Assembly (NCBI RefSeq): GCF_003397585.1
Contig: NZ_QJUV01000001.1
Location: 124,001 to 188,000, forward strand
Reading direction: 5' to 3'
Source: Gardnerella piotii
GTDB lineage: Bacteria; Actinomycetota; Actinomycetes; Actinomycetales; Bifidobacteriaceae
DNA length: 64,000 nt
Both the position numbers and the translations under genes were made by a program. Under the pieces are notes generated by a model. That model had not been told where the DNA came from. It saw only the letters and a list, made by a program, of their open reading frames with translations, and made no database searches. Below, piece after piece: positions 35,412 through 46,971 of the stretch (position 1 is its first letter; each line of letters opens with the position of its first letter).

Positions 35412-35831
35412 CTAAGACTTTAGAAGTAAAAACATTACAAAACACGGTCCAGCGTATGCAATAAATGCGCACAAGAATGGCACTATTAGTTCGCTAATAA
35501 AAAGACATAGTCCAAGCTTGATTTTCTTTAGCTTAAACAGGCTTACGACTTCTAAGATTGCGGTTGAAAACGTTGAAAATCCGCCTAAAAATCCCAATGC
35601 GCACGTGTAGATAATAGTCGAAGCAAAAGTTAAATCGTATATAATCGAAGAACTTAAAAATACAACTAAGCCCATTATAAAAGACGCAAAAGCGTTGATT
35701 AGCAAAGTTGCGATTGGAAAATCATGGTTATAAACGCGCCCGATTGCGTCAGATATTGCGCAACGGAGCATTGCGCCAAGTCCTGCAAAAACAAGAGGCA
35801 GCAAAAAAAGAACGTATGTGTAAAACATCAT
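35412..35831 (-). CDS. crcB: Fluoride channel CrcB/Fluc, second subunit
   Basis: 139 residues, four membrane helices. GAMLRCAISD and the ALGFLGGFSTFSTAILE segment (the GGxxTFSTF region lining the pore) identify a Fluc channel that exports fluoride. It overlaps the first crcB by 4 bp. Gram-positive bacteria often encode two CrcB proteins that form a heterodimer. Confidence 0.92.
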   Translation of the reverse strand: MMFYTYVLFLLPLVFAGLGAMLRCAISDAIGRVYNHDFPIATLLINAFASFIMGLVVFLSSSIIYDLTFASTIIYTCALGFLGGFSTFSTAILEVVSLFKLKKIKLGLCLFISELIVPFLCAFIAYAGPCFVMFLLLKS

Positions 35832-36328
35832 TTTGCGCCGCCTTTGTTATTAAAAGCAGAAAATTTATCTCCAATTAAGCTTCCAGCAAGAGCCGCTAAA
35901 ATGCCAAAAATCATAGAAAACGCCATAATGGCAATTACTTTTACAATGTTCATTGCGGTAAATGCGGAATATGCGCCTTCAAAAGCAAAAGTAGACATTG
36001 TTGAAAGTCCGCCGCAAAATCCTGTGCAAAAACCGTATTTTATTAAGTCTTTGTTCTTGCTGCGCAATCTTTGTGCAACAATCGAACTCGCTAAAGCAAG
36101 AATAAAACATGCCAAAATGTTAGACAAAAGAGTTGCAAAAGTAAAGCGGCTAAAAAGCATAGAATATCCCGAGTCCCAATGCATGCCGTACGTAAAAACG
36201 CCTATTTCACTACGCACAAAAGCGCCAAGCAATCCACCAATAAACACAACAAAATATGTTTTTGCACCAAGTGATTTATGCTGGCGCTTTTTAGGCAAGT
36301 CTGGGCGATTTTTTCTCGGAACACTCAT
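35828..36328 (-). CDS. crcB: Fluoride channel CrcB/Fluc, first subunit
   Basis: 166 residues, four membrane helices after a basic N-terminal 20 residues (RKNRPDLPKKRQHK). GGLLGAFVRSEIG and GFCGGLSTMSTFAFEG are the pore motifs. Co-translated with the second crcB through a 4-bp overlap. Only 54 bp separate it from purA, and I see no fluoride riboswitch in that space. Confidence 0.92.
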   Translation of the reverse strand: MSVPRKNRPDLPKKRQHKSLGAKTYFVVFIGGLLGAFVRSEIGVFTYGMHWDSGYSMLFSRFTFATLLSNILACFILALASSIVAQRLRSKNKDLIKYGFCTGFCGGLSTMSTFAFEGAYSAFTAMNIVKVIAIMAFSMIFGILAALAGSLIGDKFSAFNNKGGAK

Positions 36329-36382
36329 ATTTTTAGCCGCCTTAAATCGCGTTTAATAGGTATTTAGTCAGCATTAATAGCA

Positions 36383-37738
<1,356 letters not shown>

Positions 37739-37813
37739 TTAAGATTAGCGCAAAGCCAATACCGAATAATGCTAAATAATGCTGAATAATGCCAAATAAT
37801 ATTTGCGATTACA

Positions 37814-38869
37814 CTATTTTAGAGCTTTTCCAGCAGACCCAAGTTGCACGCAGGCTTCAACAACACGCTGAGCCATTGCTTTTTCTGCCTCTTTGCCCCA
37901 AGACCTTGGATCGTAAAGCTTCTTGGCGCCAACTTCGCCGTCGATTTTAAGAACGGAATCGTAGTTGTGGAACATGTGGTCGGCGATTGCGCGCGTAAAA
38001 GCGTATTGCGTATCTGTGTCAATATTCATTTTTACAACGCCATATTTTACAGCTTGCGCAATTTCTTCGGCTGTAGAGCCAGACCCGCCATGGAACACTA
38101 GCAAGAATGGTTTTGTTGGCACGCCAAACTTGCGATTACACAAATCAAGCTTGTATTTGTTGTATACAGCGCTTTGAATGTTGTCTAATAACTGCGGCCT
38201 AAGCTTAACAACGCCTGGCTTGTAAGCTCCATGCACGTTTCCAAACGTAAAAGCGGCCATGTATTTTGCGCGGTCCTCTAAACCTAATCGCTCAACAACG
38301 CGCATAGCATCTTGGGGAGTGGAGTACAGCTTTTCGTCAATATCTGCTCTGTGGCCGTCTTCTTCGCCGCCAACTGCGCCAATCTCAATCTCTAAAATCG
38401 TGCGTGCTTTTGCAGACTCTTCCAGTAATTCTTCTGCAATATCTAGATTGTGCTCAAGCTTAACTGTGGAACCATCCCACATGTGCGACTGGAAAATCGG
38501 CTCTTTGCCGTTCGCAACTTGATCTGCTTCATAAGCTAAAAGTGGCCTAATCCAATCGTCTAAATAGGCTTCTGCACAATGATCTGTGTGCAATGCAACC
38601 GTAATGTTTGGGTATTGTGCAGCAACTTGATGCGCGAATTGCGCAAATGCGATTGATCCAACAACGCGATTATTTACGCACTGGCCAGAAAAATATGCGG
38701 ATCCGCCAACAGACACTTGAATAATGCCGTCGCTTTGAGCTTCGGCAAATCCTTGTAGTGCTGCGTTTAAGGTCTGTGTGCTAGTAACGTTAATCGCAGG
38801 GTAGGCGTATCCACCTTTGCTGGCTGCATCAAGCATTTGTGCGTAACGTTCAACGGTTGCAATAGTCAT
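37814..38869 (-). CDS. fba: Class II fructose-bisphosphate aldolase
   Basis: 351 residues. Zn-binding residues are visible in ALHTDHCAE, the EIGAVGGEEDGH segment, NVHGAYKPG and LVFHGGSGS. It cleaves or forms fructose-1,6-bisphosphate. In bifidobacteria the main route is the phosphoketolase bypass, so this enzyme probably serves gluconeogenic or partial glycolytic flow. Single gene; the region to purA contains short AATAATGC repeats. Confidence 0.97.
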   Translation of the reverse strand: MTIATVERYAQMLDAASKGGYAYPAINVTSTQTLNAALQGFAEAQSDGIIQVSVGGSAYFSGQCVNNRVVGSIAFAQFAHQVAAQYPNITVALHTDHCAEAYLDDWIRPLLAYEADQVANGKEPIFQSHMWDGSTVKLEHNLDIAEELLEESAKARTILEIEIGAVGGEEDGHRADIDEKLYSTPQDAMRVVERLGLEDRAKYMAAFTFGNVHGAYKPGVVKLRPQLLDNIQSAVYNKYKLDLCNRKFGVPTKPFLLVFHGGSGSTAEEIAQAVKYGVVKMNIDTDTQYAFTRAIADHMFHNYDSVLKIDGEVGAKKLYDPRSWGKEAEKAMAQRVVEACVQLGSAGKALK

Positions 38870-38944
38870 ATTTTTATTATGACTCTAAGCGCGCATATTT
38901 TTATATTTTGCTATATTTTTTACTATTTTTGATTAAATTTGTAT

Positions 38945-39340
38945 TTATTTTTGACTATTTTTGATTTCTTGATGGCGTTTTTTTGCCGCCGCTACTACAA
39001 AATGTAGATACTCTAGCGCGATTTCTTCTTTTAATCCAGATTCTTCAGCAATTTTTTTAAGTCGATTCGCCTGGCGATTTTCCCTAGACTTATCTTCTGT
39101 AGCAAGATTTGCGCGAGCTTTTATTTCTCCGACTTTTTCCGTAACTTTAAAGCGCTCTGCTAGAAGCGAAACAATTGCATTGTCAATATTGTCAATCGAC
39201 TGACGCAGCGCAAAAATCTCATTCATTGAATCGTTGCAATCGTTGCAATCGTTGCAATCACTATAATCGCTGCAATCGTTGCAATGTGATTCATCGAAAT
39301 GTTCGCGCGCGTCAATCGACTCTTTAGAAAAGTTGAACAT
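38945..39340 (-). CDS. Chorismate mutase (AroQ type)
   Basis: 131 residues from ATG 39340, seven bases after the lrp stop. The last about 90 residues form an AroQ helical chorismate mutase: LRQSIDNIDNAIVSLLAERF, KVGEIKA and the C-terminal helix. It converts chorismate to prephenate. The N-terminal about 40 residues are unusual: six 9-bp repeats (39232-39285) encode a Cys-Asn-Asp run. An ATG after the repeats (MNEIF) could also start translation and would give the bare enzyme. Confidence 0.85.
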   Translation of the reverse strand: MFNFSKESIDAREHFDESHCNDCSDYSDCNDCNDCNDSMNEIFALRQSIDNIDNAIVSLLAERFKVTEKVGEIKARANLATEDKSRENRQANRLKKIAEESGLKEEIALEYLHFVVAAAKKRHQEIKNSQK

Positions 39341-39347
39341 GCTATTT

Positions 39348-39845
39348 TTAGTCAAAATAAGTTTGCAAAACCATTGTTGTTTCTGTGCTAACTGGAACAA
39401 CACGATGAATTGTGTTGATTAGTTCTTCTAGCTTGCTAGGAGTTGCAACGCGAACAACAAGCATAAAGCTTGGGCTTCCAGTAATCGAATAGCACGCTTC
39501 AATGCCGTCAATGTCTTTCAACTTGGTTGGAACAGAAGCTTCTTGCTCAAAATCAAGAGGCGTAACTGCCACGAATGCGCTTACTGGCAAGCCTCTGCGC
39601 TCGTAGTCAATCAAAGCGCGATATCCAGTTATGATTCCTTTGCGCTCGAGCTTTTGAACTCTGGATTGCACAGCGGAAACAGACAGTCCAGAAGCTTTAG
39701 CTAGTTTGGTTAATGTTGCACGGCCATCGTGCTCAAGAATATCTACAATAATTGCATCCGTAGAATCTATCGGAGCAACTGTGCTCGCGCTGGTTTCTAA
39801 GCCAGAAGGAATATTATTTTCAATCCTATGAGAGTTTCCCGTCAT
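39348..39845 (-). CDS. Lrp/AsnC family transcriptional regulator
   Basis: 165 residues from ATG 39845 (GGAG upstream; a start at 39875 is possible). N-terminal winged HTH (DSTDAIIVDILEHDGRATLT...SVSAVQSRVQKLERKGII) and a C-terminal RAM/ACT effector domain (FVAVTPLD, SITGSPSFMLVVRV). Lrp proteins sense amino acids and often regulate their metabolism. It is coupled to the chorismate mutase downstream, suggesting control of aromatic or related amino acid genes. Confidence 0.93.
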   Translation of the reverse strand: MTGNSHRIENNIPSGLETSASTVAPIDSTDAIIVDILEHDGRATLTKLAKASGLSVSAVQSRVQKLERKGIITGYRALIDYERRGLPVSAFVAVTPLDFEQEASVPTKLKDIDGIEACYSITGSPSFMLVVRVATPSKLEELINTIHRVVPVSTETTMVLQTYFD

Positions 39846-40062
39846 GCGATCTCCATCCTCATATAGCGCCACCAAAATCTTTGTTTTGCTTCTTCGACTT
39901 TAGCTGCGCCCCCTGCAGTCTCTTCAATCGTATCGTATTTTTTAATGAAAAAGAACAAAATTAGATAAAAAATCACGGTTTTTCACATTATTTAACACAT
40001 GTTTACATACATAAACTTTTGACCATTCCATTTTTTGTATGTTTTATGTATGAGATTATTAA

Positions 40063-40096
40063 AAATGCCTCCCGATTATTAAATCAAGAGGCATTT
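40063..40096 (-). terminator. Rho-independent terminator downstream of rho
   Basis: Nine-base stem AAATGCCTC / GAGGCATTT with a 16-base loop, followed on the minus strand by TTTTTAAT. It closes the rho unit about 45 bp after its stop. Confidence 0.85.
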
Positions 40097-40138
40097 AATT
40101 TAGATTTTTATTTTATACGTAAATTTTACGCGTAAAGT

Positions 40139-42052
40139 TTATGCGATTGCGCCTGTTCCGCCATTTGTGGAATTGTTGGCTTGCTGAACAATAGCCGCAA
40201 GAAAATCGCGATTAGAAGCGGTCTTCTTTAAGCGCGGAACCAAAGTCTGATAAGCCTGTTCTGGCTCCAGTCCGCCGAACAATCGCCTCAAGCGATAAAT
40301 AATCGGCAACTCTTGAGCAGGAGTAATCAACTCTTCGCGGCGCGTGCCAGAAGAATTAATGTCTACAGCTGGGAACAGTCGCTTATCTGCCAAATCGCGG
40401 CTCAAACGAAGCTCCATGTTTCCAGTGCCCTTAAACTCTTCGAAAATAACTTCATCCATCTTTGAACCAGTTTCCACCAAAGCAGAAGAAATAATAGTCA
40501 AAGAGCCGCCATTTTCAATGTTTCGTGCTGCGCCAAAGAACTTCTTAGGAGGGTAAAGCGCTTGAGCATCTACACCGCCAGAAAGAATACGGCCAGAAGC
40601 AGGAGCGGCAATATTGTATGCGCGAGCAAGGCGAGTCATGGAATCAAGAAGAACAACAACATCTTGGCCAAGCTCTACAAGCCTCTTAGCGCGCTCAATC
40701 GCAAGCTCTGCAACAGTAGTGTGGTCTGATGCTGGGCGGTCAAATGTAGAAGAAATAACCTCGCCTTGAACAGTGCGCTCCATGTCGGTAACTTCTTCTG
40801 GGCGTTCGTCTACAAGAACAACCATCAAATGTACTTCTGGATTGTTAACAGCAATCGCGTTAGCAATATTTTGCAAAGTGATTGTTTTACCAGCCTTAGG
40901 AGGCGAAACAATCAAACCACGCTGACCCTTTCCAATAGGCGCCACAAGATCAATGATTCTGCCAAGCATGCGATTTGGCGTAGTCTCTTGCTTTAAGCGT
41001 TCATGCGGATACAAAGGTGTGAGCTTAGCAAATTGTGGGCGATTTTGAGACTCTTCTACGCTCATGCCGTTAATGCTGTCAACACTTTGCAAAGGAACGA
41101 ACTTTTGACGCTGATTCCTGCGATCTCCCTCGCGAGGAGCGCGAATAGAGCCTTGAACCGCATCTCCCTTGCGTAAGCCGTACTTTTTGATTTGGCTCAT
41201 AGAAACATAAACGTCATTTGGACCAGGCAAATAGCCAGAAGTACGCACAAATGCGTAAGATTCAAGCACATCTACAATGCCAGCAACCGGAACAAGCTCT
41301 TCTTTTGGCTCTTCGCGACGTGGAGCTTGCTCGTGAATCTCGTGCTCTTCACGAATCTCGGAGCGTTCCGCACGTTCAGTACGTTCCGCTTTAGAATCGT
41401 AGTCGTCTCTAGTGCGTCGCGTTCTGCGCTGGAATCTATCAGATCTTTCTGCTTTAGAAGTGTAATCATTTTCTTCGCTAGAGCGAGTAGACATACGCAT
41501 TCTGCGCGATTCCGAGTTGCGGTTAGCGTTTGGAGCAGAAGACTTTTCGCTTGGCAAAGTGGCAAGAATCTGATCTAAATTAGCATCCACTTCGTCTGTT
41601 TTAGCAAAATTACTACCATTATTTTGTTCAGCGTTTACGCTTGCATTTGTACGAGCGTTATCTTCTCTCGTAACATTTGTAGGGCCTTCTTTGCGATATC
41701 GATGAGTCTGATTTTCGCGCGCAAAATTGCGATGACGCTCACCTCTATTTTCATCGCTTGAATCAGAAGAATCATTAAAATCGCGATTCGTGTCAATGCT
41801 CGAGCGGAGTTCAAAAGAAGATGAATTGTTTTGCGTTTCGTCGTCGCCTTGAGAAACACGATTTATTCGTAAAGTGCTTTTAGGAACATGAACGCTAACA
41901 CCAGCTGGAGCATCCCCACCATTGCGCGCAGCAGTTAGCGTAGCAACCAAATCTGGCTTGCGCATTGTAGACGTACCGCGTAGACCCATTTGCTTCGCAA
42001 GATCCTTAAGCTCCGAAAGCTTCATATCATCAAGATTTTGGCTTGTTGCCAC
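40139..42052 (-). CDS. rho: Transcription termination factor Rho
   Basis: 637 residues from GTG 42052 (AAAGG seven bases upstream); a TTG at 42076 is in frame. N-terminal SAP-like Rho_N domain ([17 protein letters not shown]), then about 190 residues of Arg/Asn/Glu/Ser-rich sequence, the large insertion typical of actinobacterial Rho. The RNA-binding cold-shock domain begins near [18 protein letters not shown]. The ATPase has Walker [25 protein letters not shown] and the Q-loop/R-loop. The C-terminus is complete. Confidence 0.96.
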   Translation of the reverse strand: MATSQNLDDMKLSELKDLAKQMGLRGTSTMRKPDLVATLTAARNGGDAPAGVSVHVPKSTLRINRVSQGDDETQNNSSSFELRSSIDTNRDFNDSSDSSDENRGERHRNFARENQTHRYRKEGPTNVTREDNARTNASVNAEQNNGSNFAKTDEVDANLDQILATLPSEKSSAPNANRNSESRRMRMSTRSSEENDYTSKAERSDRFQRRTRRTRDDYDSKAERTERAERSEIREEHEIHEQAPRREEPKEELVPVAGIVDVLESYAFVRTSGYLPGPNDVYVSMSQIKKYGLRKGDAVQGSIRAPREGDRRNQRQKFVPLQSVDSINGMSVEESQNRPQFAKLTPLYPHERLKQETTPNRMLGRIIDLVAPIGKGQRGLIVSPPKAGKTITLQNIANAIAVNNPEVHLMVVLVDERPEEVTDMERTVQGEVISSTFDRPASDHTTVAELAIERAKRLVELGQDVVVLLDSMTRLARAYNIAAPASGRILSGGVDAQALYPPKKFFGAARNIENGGSLTIISSALVETGSKMDEVIFEEFKGTGNMELRLSRDLADKRLFPAVDINSSGTRREELITPAQELPIIYRLRRLFGGLEPEQAYQTLVPRLKKTASNRDFLAAIVQQANNSTNGGTGAIA

Positions 42053-42257
42053 AGTTATGCCTTTCCCTAACTCCAAGATAGATTGCTTGGAGCTTTACGT
42101 GGAAGATTACGGAAAATCCGTTGTGAATATAACGACAAACACATATCAATGTGTATTAGTCGCTGATAAATGTATGCTACTACACTCGTAAGACTCACAA
42201 CACACGCGTGGCAGGGTATGCACTATATGCGCGATATACGCGAATACGCTACAAACG

Positions 42258-43877
42258 CTACTTCTTTTCGTGATACGATTTTTCGGTATTAACAGACCAA
42301 ACGTTATCTTTAGACTTCTTACCACTATTGATGTTTTGTACAGCTTCAATAGCAGTTGCCATTGAGTGATCCTGGTTATTGTAGCGGTGCTGGCCATTTC
42401 TGCCAACGCAATACAAGTTGCCAAAACCGTCTAAGTACTTAACAAGTTCAGGCATTTGAGCGTAAGTGTCAAAGTAAGCAGGGTAGGCCTTTGGAACGCG
42501 TTCGCGATGAGCATCTAAAACGTCGTCTTCGCTGTCAATAACTTGCATGCGAATCAACTCGTCAATGGCGTTTTTGCGAGCTTCTTCGTCGCTCATATTC
42601 CAAAAATCGTCGCCTTCGCTGCAGAAGTATTCAAGGCCAATCCAAACAGTATTATCAACGTCTTTAACAAGGTATGGGCTCCAGTTGTTAAAGATTTGCA
42701 AACGTCCAACCTTGTAACCAGGGTCTTGAACGTAAATCCAGCAATCTGGCACAATAGGAGGGTTGCCAAGCGTTGGAATGTCGGTAGTGTTGCGCAAACG
42801 CATGCGCTTAACAAGCAAGCCAACAGTTACAAAATCGCGGTAAGGCAAGCCAGACGCAACTTTTTGCAAGTCTTGTGGAACTTCTGCATTTGCATCGCCA
42901 TTCGCGCCTTGCTCAATAGAAGCAACCAAATCTTTAATTGGCATAGACGAAATAAACTGATCTGCACGAAGCTCACTGCGCTCGCCATTTTGATTTTCAA
43001 CAACAACACTGCAAATCTTGCCATCCGCTTGCTTTATGGCAACAACTTTAGATCCTGTTAAAACAGTAGCGCCATTTTCGCGGCAACGGCGTTCAACAGT
43101 CTCCCAAAGCTGACCTGGACCAAGCTTAGGGTACCAAAATTCCTCAATTAAAGAAGTCTCAACTTCTTTCTGACTTGCCTTATTCTTAGACATAAGCTTA
43201 GAAATAGCGTTCTTCAAAACTTCAACAATGCTCAAACCTTTAACGCGCTGAGCACCCCAATCGGCAGAAATCTGGCTTGGATGCCTTCCCCAAAGCTTCT
43301 CGGTATAGCCCTCAAAGAACATGGAATACAGCTTTTTGCCAAAGCGATTAATGTAGAAGTTTTCGAGGTTTGTTTCTGGCAACTTGTGAATCATGGACCA
43401 AAGGTAGCTAAAACCAACCTTCATTGTTAGCGTAAAGCCCATAGATCGCAAGGTGGACGCAGAAAGAGAAATAGGGTAGTCGAAGAAATGATGATTCCAG
43501 AAGATTCTAGAAACACGATGACGCTTAAGCATAACTTCATCTTCGACTTCTGGGTCTGGGCCTCCAGCCTCTAAATCGTGATGCCTGCCAAGCTTCTTAT
43601 CGTCGTAAGAAGGAGCGCCCTGAAGAGGCAGCATATCTCGCCACCATTGCATAATGCGATCGTCTTTAGAGAAGAATCGGTGTCCGCCAATATCCATGCG
43701 ATTTCCGTTGTATTTTACGGTGCGAGAAATGCCACCAAACTCGCTGGTTGCCTCAAGAACAGTCACATCGTAGCGGCTAGAGCCGCCATCTTTTACAAGC
43801 TCCCAAGCTGCCGTCAACCCTGCCGGACCGCCACCAATAATCACTACAGATTGTTTCTGGGATTGTGTATCAGCCAA
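42258..43877 (-). CDS. FAD-dependent oxidoreductase, UDP-galactopyranose-mutase-like
   Basis: 539 residues. Dinucleotide-binding motif [20 protein letters not shown], then [25 protein letters not shown] in the family's second conserved block (15-20 residue pieces). It is related to UGM and to protoporphyrinogen-oxidase-like amine oxidases; homologues occur widely in actinobacteria near cell-envelope genes. Reaction not known with certainty; a role in envelope sugar or polyprenyl metabolism is inference. Single gene. Confidence 0.85.
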   Translation of the reverse strand: MADTQSQKQSVVIIGGGPAGLTAAWELVKDGGSSRYDVTVLEATSEFGGISRTVKYNGNRMDIGGHRFFSKDDRIMQWWRDMLPLQGAPSYDDKKLGRHHDLEAGGPDPEVEDEVMLKRHRVSRIFWNHHFFDYPISLSASTLRSMGFTLTMKVGFSYLWSMIHKLPETNLENFYINRFGKKLYSMFFEGYTEKLWGRHPSQISADWGAQRVKGLSIVEVLKNAISKLMSKNKASQKEVETSLIEEFWYPKLGPGQLWETVERRCRENGATVLTGSKVVAIKQADGKICSVVVENQNGERSELRADQFISSMPIKDLVASIEQGANGDANAEVPQDLQKVASGLPYRDFVTVGLLVKRMRLRNTTDIPTLGNPPIVPDCWIYVQDPGYKVGRLQIFNNWSPYLVKDVDNTVWIGLEYFCSEGDDFWNMSDEEARKNAIDELIRMQVIDSEDDVLDAHRERVPKAYPAYFDTYAQMPELVKYLDGFGNLYCVGRNGQHRYNNQDHSMATAIEAVQNINSGKKSKDNVWSVNTEKSYHEKK

Positions 43878-43980
43878 TTTTCCTCCATAACTAAAAACCG
43901 CTTTATAAAGTCAAAAACGCAAAATTGCAAGCACGTATTTATACTAAAATCTAAATATAAGCTTTACTATTATACTCTTA

Positions 43981-44295
43981 TCACGCGATAGATTCTGGAA
44001 TATCAATATCTGTTTTTTGTACTTCTTCCACATTTACGTCTTTAAACGTAACAATACGAACGTTTTTCACAAACCGCGAAGGTCTGTAAACATCCCACAC
44101 CCAAGCGTCTGTTAATTGCACGTCAAAGTACACGTCTTGACCTGCGGAGCGCACGTTAAAATCAACCTTATTTGCCAAGTAAAATCGGCGCTCTGTTTCT
44201 ACAACGTACGTAAAAAGCTTAATAACGTCACGATATTCCTTGTATAACGCAAGTTCGGCGTCTGTTTCGTAATTGTCGAGGTCTTCGGCGCTCAT
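43981..44295 (-). CDS. DUF2469 family protein
   Basis: 104 residues, all of the family's length. MSAEDLDNYETDAELALYKEYRDV and TERRFYLANKVD are strongly conserved in actinobacteria (first 20 residues diagnostic). Function unknown. Its start overlaps the GNAT gene end by 4 bp. Confidence 0.9.
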   Translation of the reverse strand: MSAEDLDNYETDAELALYKEYRDVIKLFTYVVETERRFYLANKVDFNVRSAGQDVYFDVQLTDAWVWDVYRPSRFVKNVRIVTFKDVNVEEVQKTDIDIPESIA

Positions 44296-45269
44296 TGCTT
44301 CCCTTCCGTTGGCGTGATTTGCGTATTTGATGTAGCTTTATTCGCTGCGTCGTCTTCTTGAGCACGCTTGCGGCCTCGTCCTATAATACGCCACCATGCG
44401 CGCTTAGAGGAATTATCCGTGTGATTAACGCTATGCTCGGCCTTATCGGCCGCTAACGACTTGCGCGAATCGTCATTTTTAACTGGGATTGCAATCGAAT
44501 GTTCGTGCGCGCTTAAAGCTTCGCAAACGCCAGGATTATCTTCAATAACGTGTAGTCCAAAAGCGTCTAGCGAACGAATCGCATCGTACTCGTCTACAAG
44601 AGTATCCATTACAACAAAATCTTGATATTTTTGGCTTTGAGAATCCCAAAGTGCATCGCGAGCAGTTCCCGTCTTCATAAATCCAAGCGACTGGTACACG
44701 GAAAGCGAGCGTGTGTTTGTTGCAGGAACGCCAACCCAAATCCTGTGTAAAGCAAGCCCCACCTCGCTTGGTGCAAAACCGTAAGTCATAACTCTAGGCA
44801 TTGCATCCCTAGAATACCCACGACCCCTATAGTCGCGTCCTAGAATCACTTGAATCCTAGCGGATTTAGACCAACCATCAATGTCAATTAAAAATATCAT
44901 TCCAATAATATTGCCATTGATGTTTTCGGAGTCATCAATAAAATCTGGCACAATTGACCATGCGATTGTTGGGCGCGATTGAGCGTCGCCAGAGGCGGCA
45001 TTCTGATTAGATTTTGCCTCATTGATTCCAGCCGAAGACCATTGCACAGAACGATTTACCCACGCATGAACCATAGCGCGCTCCGATTGCGAATCTTTGC
45101 CTGTTATAACGGCTGCTCCATCAAAAGCGTGCAATGCATCCATTTGCGCCAAATCTTCGATTGTTGCTGGCCTAAGACGCGCCATTTCGCCGCGGATTGG
45201 TGGAATCGTAATATTTTCTGGCAACTCGCGGTGGCTTGTAGAATCAGCATTGAATCCTTGCATATTCAC
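44292..45269 (-). CDS. GNAT family N-acetyltransferase
   Basis: 325 residues. The acetyl-CoA motif is VILGRDYRGRGYSRDAMPRV (motif A: Arg-Gly-x-Gly-Tyr), followed by LHRIWVGVPATNTRSLSVYQ and LGFMKTGTARDA, as in RimJ/RimL-like enzymes that acetylate protein N-termini or small amines. The C-terminal about 90 residues are low-complexity and basic. Upstream partner of DUF2469. Confidence 0.87.
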   Translation of the reverse strand: MNMQGFNADSTSHRELPENITIPPIRGEMARLRPATIEDLAQMDALHAFDGAAVITGKDSQSERAMVHAWVNRSVQWSSAGINEAKSNQNAASGDAQSRPTIAWSIVPDFIDDSENINGNIIGMIFLIDIDGWSKSARIQVILGRDYRGRGYSRDAMPRVMTYGFAPSEVGLALHRIWVGVPATNTRSLSVYQSLGFMKTGTARDALWDSQSQKYQDFVVMDTLVDEYDAIRSLDAFGLHVIEDNPGVCEALSAHEHSIAIPVKNDDSRKSLAADKAEHSVNHTDNSSKRAWWRIIGRGRKRAQEDDAANKATSNTQITPTEGKQ

Positions 45270-45439
45270 CTTTTTCGTACAATCGACTTACGTGTTACAA
45301 AGCTTACAAAAAGCACTACAAAAGCAGTAAAAATAGCGTTATAAAATCGCACTTTTTGCACCCTATACAATGCTATAAAATACAAAGTTAAAACGCAAAG
45401 TATAAAGCGCAAAAAGTGCAAAGTAAAAGCTAATCTAAA

Positions 45440-46939
45440 CTAGCCTTTGATTTTTGCCATTACAATCTTAGTAACGGCCTTAGCGTCTGCCTGACCCTTA
45501 GTTGCACGCATAACGGCGCCAATAATCGCGCCCATAGGCTTCATATTTCCAGACTTAAGCTTTTCGGCAACCTCTGGGTCTGCTGCAAGAGCAGCATCAA
45601 CAGCGGCTTCCAAAGCGCCATCGTCGTTCATAACCTTAAATCCGTGCTTCTTAACAACTTCATCAGGCTTACCCTCGCCAGACAAAACGCATGCAACAGT
45701 TTGCTTAGCAAGCTTATCGTTAAGATTGCCGTCTGCAATGAGCTTTTCAACTTGCGCAACGTCTTGCGGAGTAATAGGCAATTCTTCCAAAGTTACACCA
45801 CGAGTGTTTGCTTCGCGAGCAAGCTCACCAAGCCACCACTTTTTAGCACCAGCAGCACTTGCACCAGCCTTAACGGTTTCTTCAACCAAATCAAGAGCAT
45901 CCGCGTTAAGAATATCGCGCATTTCAAGATCGCTAATACCCCATTCGCTTTGCAAGCGGTTGCGGCGCTCGCGAGGCATTTCTGGCATCTCTGCCTTCAT
46001 GCGCTCAATATGCTCTTTAGTAATGTGAAGCATAACCAAATCTGGATCTGGGAAGTAGCGATAATCGTCGGCGTCAGACTTTACGCGGCCGCCAGCAGTA
46101 GTCTGAGTTGCCTCATCCCAGTGACGTGTCTCTTGCAAAATCTCGCCACCTTCGCTCAAAATAGCAGCCTGACGACGAATCTCGTATTGCAGCGTCTTTT
46201 CAATTCCGCGGAATGTGTTCACATTCTTAGTTTCAGAACGCGTGCCGAACGGATCGGTTGGCTTTCTGCGAAGCGAAACGTTTACGTCTGCGCGCATATT
46301 GCCCTGCTCCATGCGAGCGTGGGAGATGTTGAGAGCGCGAACAATATCGCGAATAGCGCGCATGTATGCGCCTGCGATTTCTGGAGCGCGGCTGCCAGCA
46401 CCTTCGATTGGCTTAGTTACAATCTCGATCAAAGGCACGCCTGCGCGATTGTAGTCAACCAGAGAATGATTTGCGCCTTCGATTCGTCCATCTGCGCCGC
46501 CAACGTGAGTGTTCTTGCCAGCGTCATCCTCAATGTGAGCGCGCTCAATCGGAACGCGGAACACAGTGCCATCTTCCAGCTCAACATCCAAGTAGCCGTT
46601 GCCATTAGTAGGCTTATCGTACTGGGAAATCTGGTAATCGCGAGGCATATCTGGGTAGAAGTAGTTTTTACGAGCGAACTGGCTCCACTCGGCAATCTCG
46701 CAATGCAACGCTAAGCCAAGCTTAATCGCGTAATCAACTGCAGTCTTGTTTACAACTGGCAAAGAGCCTGGCAAACCAAGGCTTACAGGTGTTAGCTGAG
46801 TGTTTGGTTCGCCGCCAAAAGATACTTCCGCTGGGCAGAACAGCTTTGTGCGCGTGCTAAGCTCAACGTGAGTTTCCAAGCCGAAAACTGGGTCAAATTG
46901 CTCCACAGCATCGGCGTATTTCATAAGTTTTTCAGCCAT
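45440..46939 (-). CDS. gatB: Asp/Glu-tRNA amidotransferase subunit B
   Basis: 499 residues. GatB binds the misacylated tRNA and catalyses kinase and transamidase steps with GatA and Gat[33 protein letters not shown], and a YqeY-like C-terminal tail domain are complete. The 32-bp gap to gatA and the gatC-gatA-gatB order indicate one operon. Confidence 0.98.
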   Translation of the reverse strand: MAEKLMKYADAVEQFDPVFGLETHVELSTRTKLFCPAEVSFGGEPNTQLTPVSLGLPGSLPVVNKTAVDYAIKLGLALHCEIAEWSQFARKNYFYPDMPRDYQISQYDKPTNGNGYLDVELEDGTVFRVPIERAHIEDDAGKNTHVGGADGRIEGANHSLVDYNRAGVPLIEIVTKPIEGAGSRAPEIAGAYMRAIRDIVRALNISHARMEQGNMRADVNVSLRRKPTDPFGTRSETKNVNTFRGIEKTLQYEIRRQAAILSEGGEILQETRHWDEATQTTAGGRVKSDADDYRYFPDPDLVMLHITKEHIERMKAEMPEMPRERRNRLQSEWGISDLEMRDILNADALDLVEETVKAGASAAGAKKWWLGELAREANTRGVTLEELPITPQDVAQVEKLIADGNLNDKLAKQTVACVLSGEGKPDEVVKKHGFKVMNDDGALEAAVDAALAADPEVAEKLKSGNMKPMGAIIGAVMRATKGQADAKAVTKIVMAKIKG

Positions 46940-46971
46940 GAGAATCCTTCTTACTTAAGCTTTATTTCACT

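Noticed and set aside
36329..36382. Fluoride riboswitch upstream of crcB
   Set aside because: Only 54 bp between purA and crcB, without the expected pseudoknot motifs.
45644..46714. 356-codon plus-strand frame opposite gatB
   Set aside because: Lies wholly antisense to a complete, strongly conserved gatB; no family resemblance or ribosome site.
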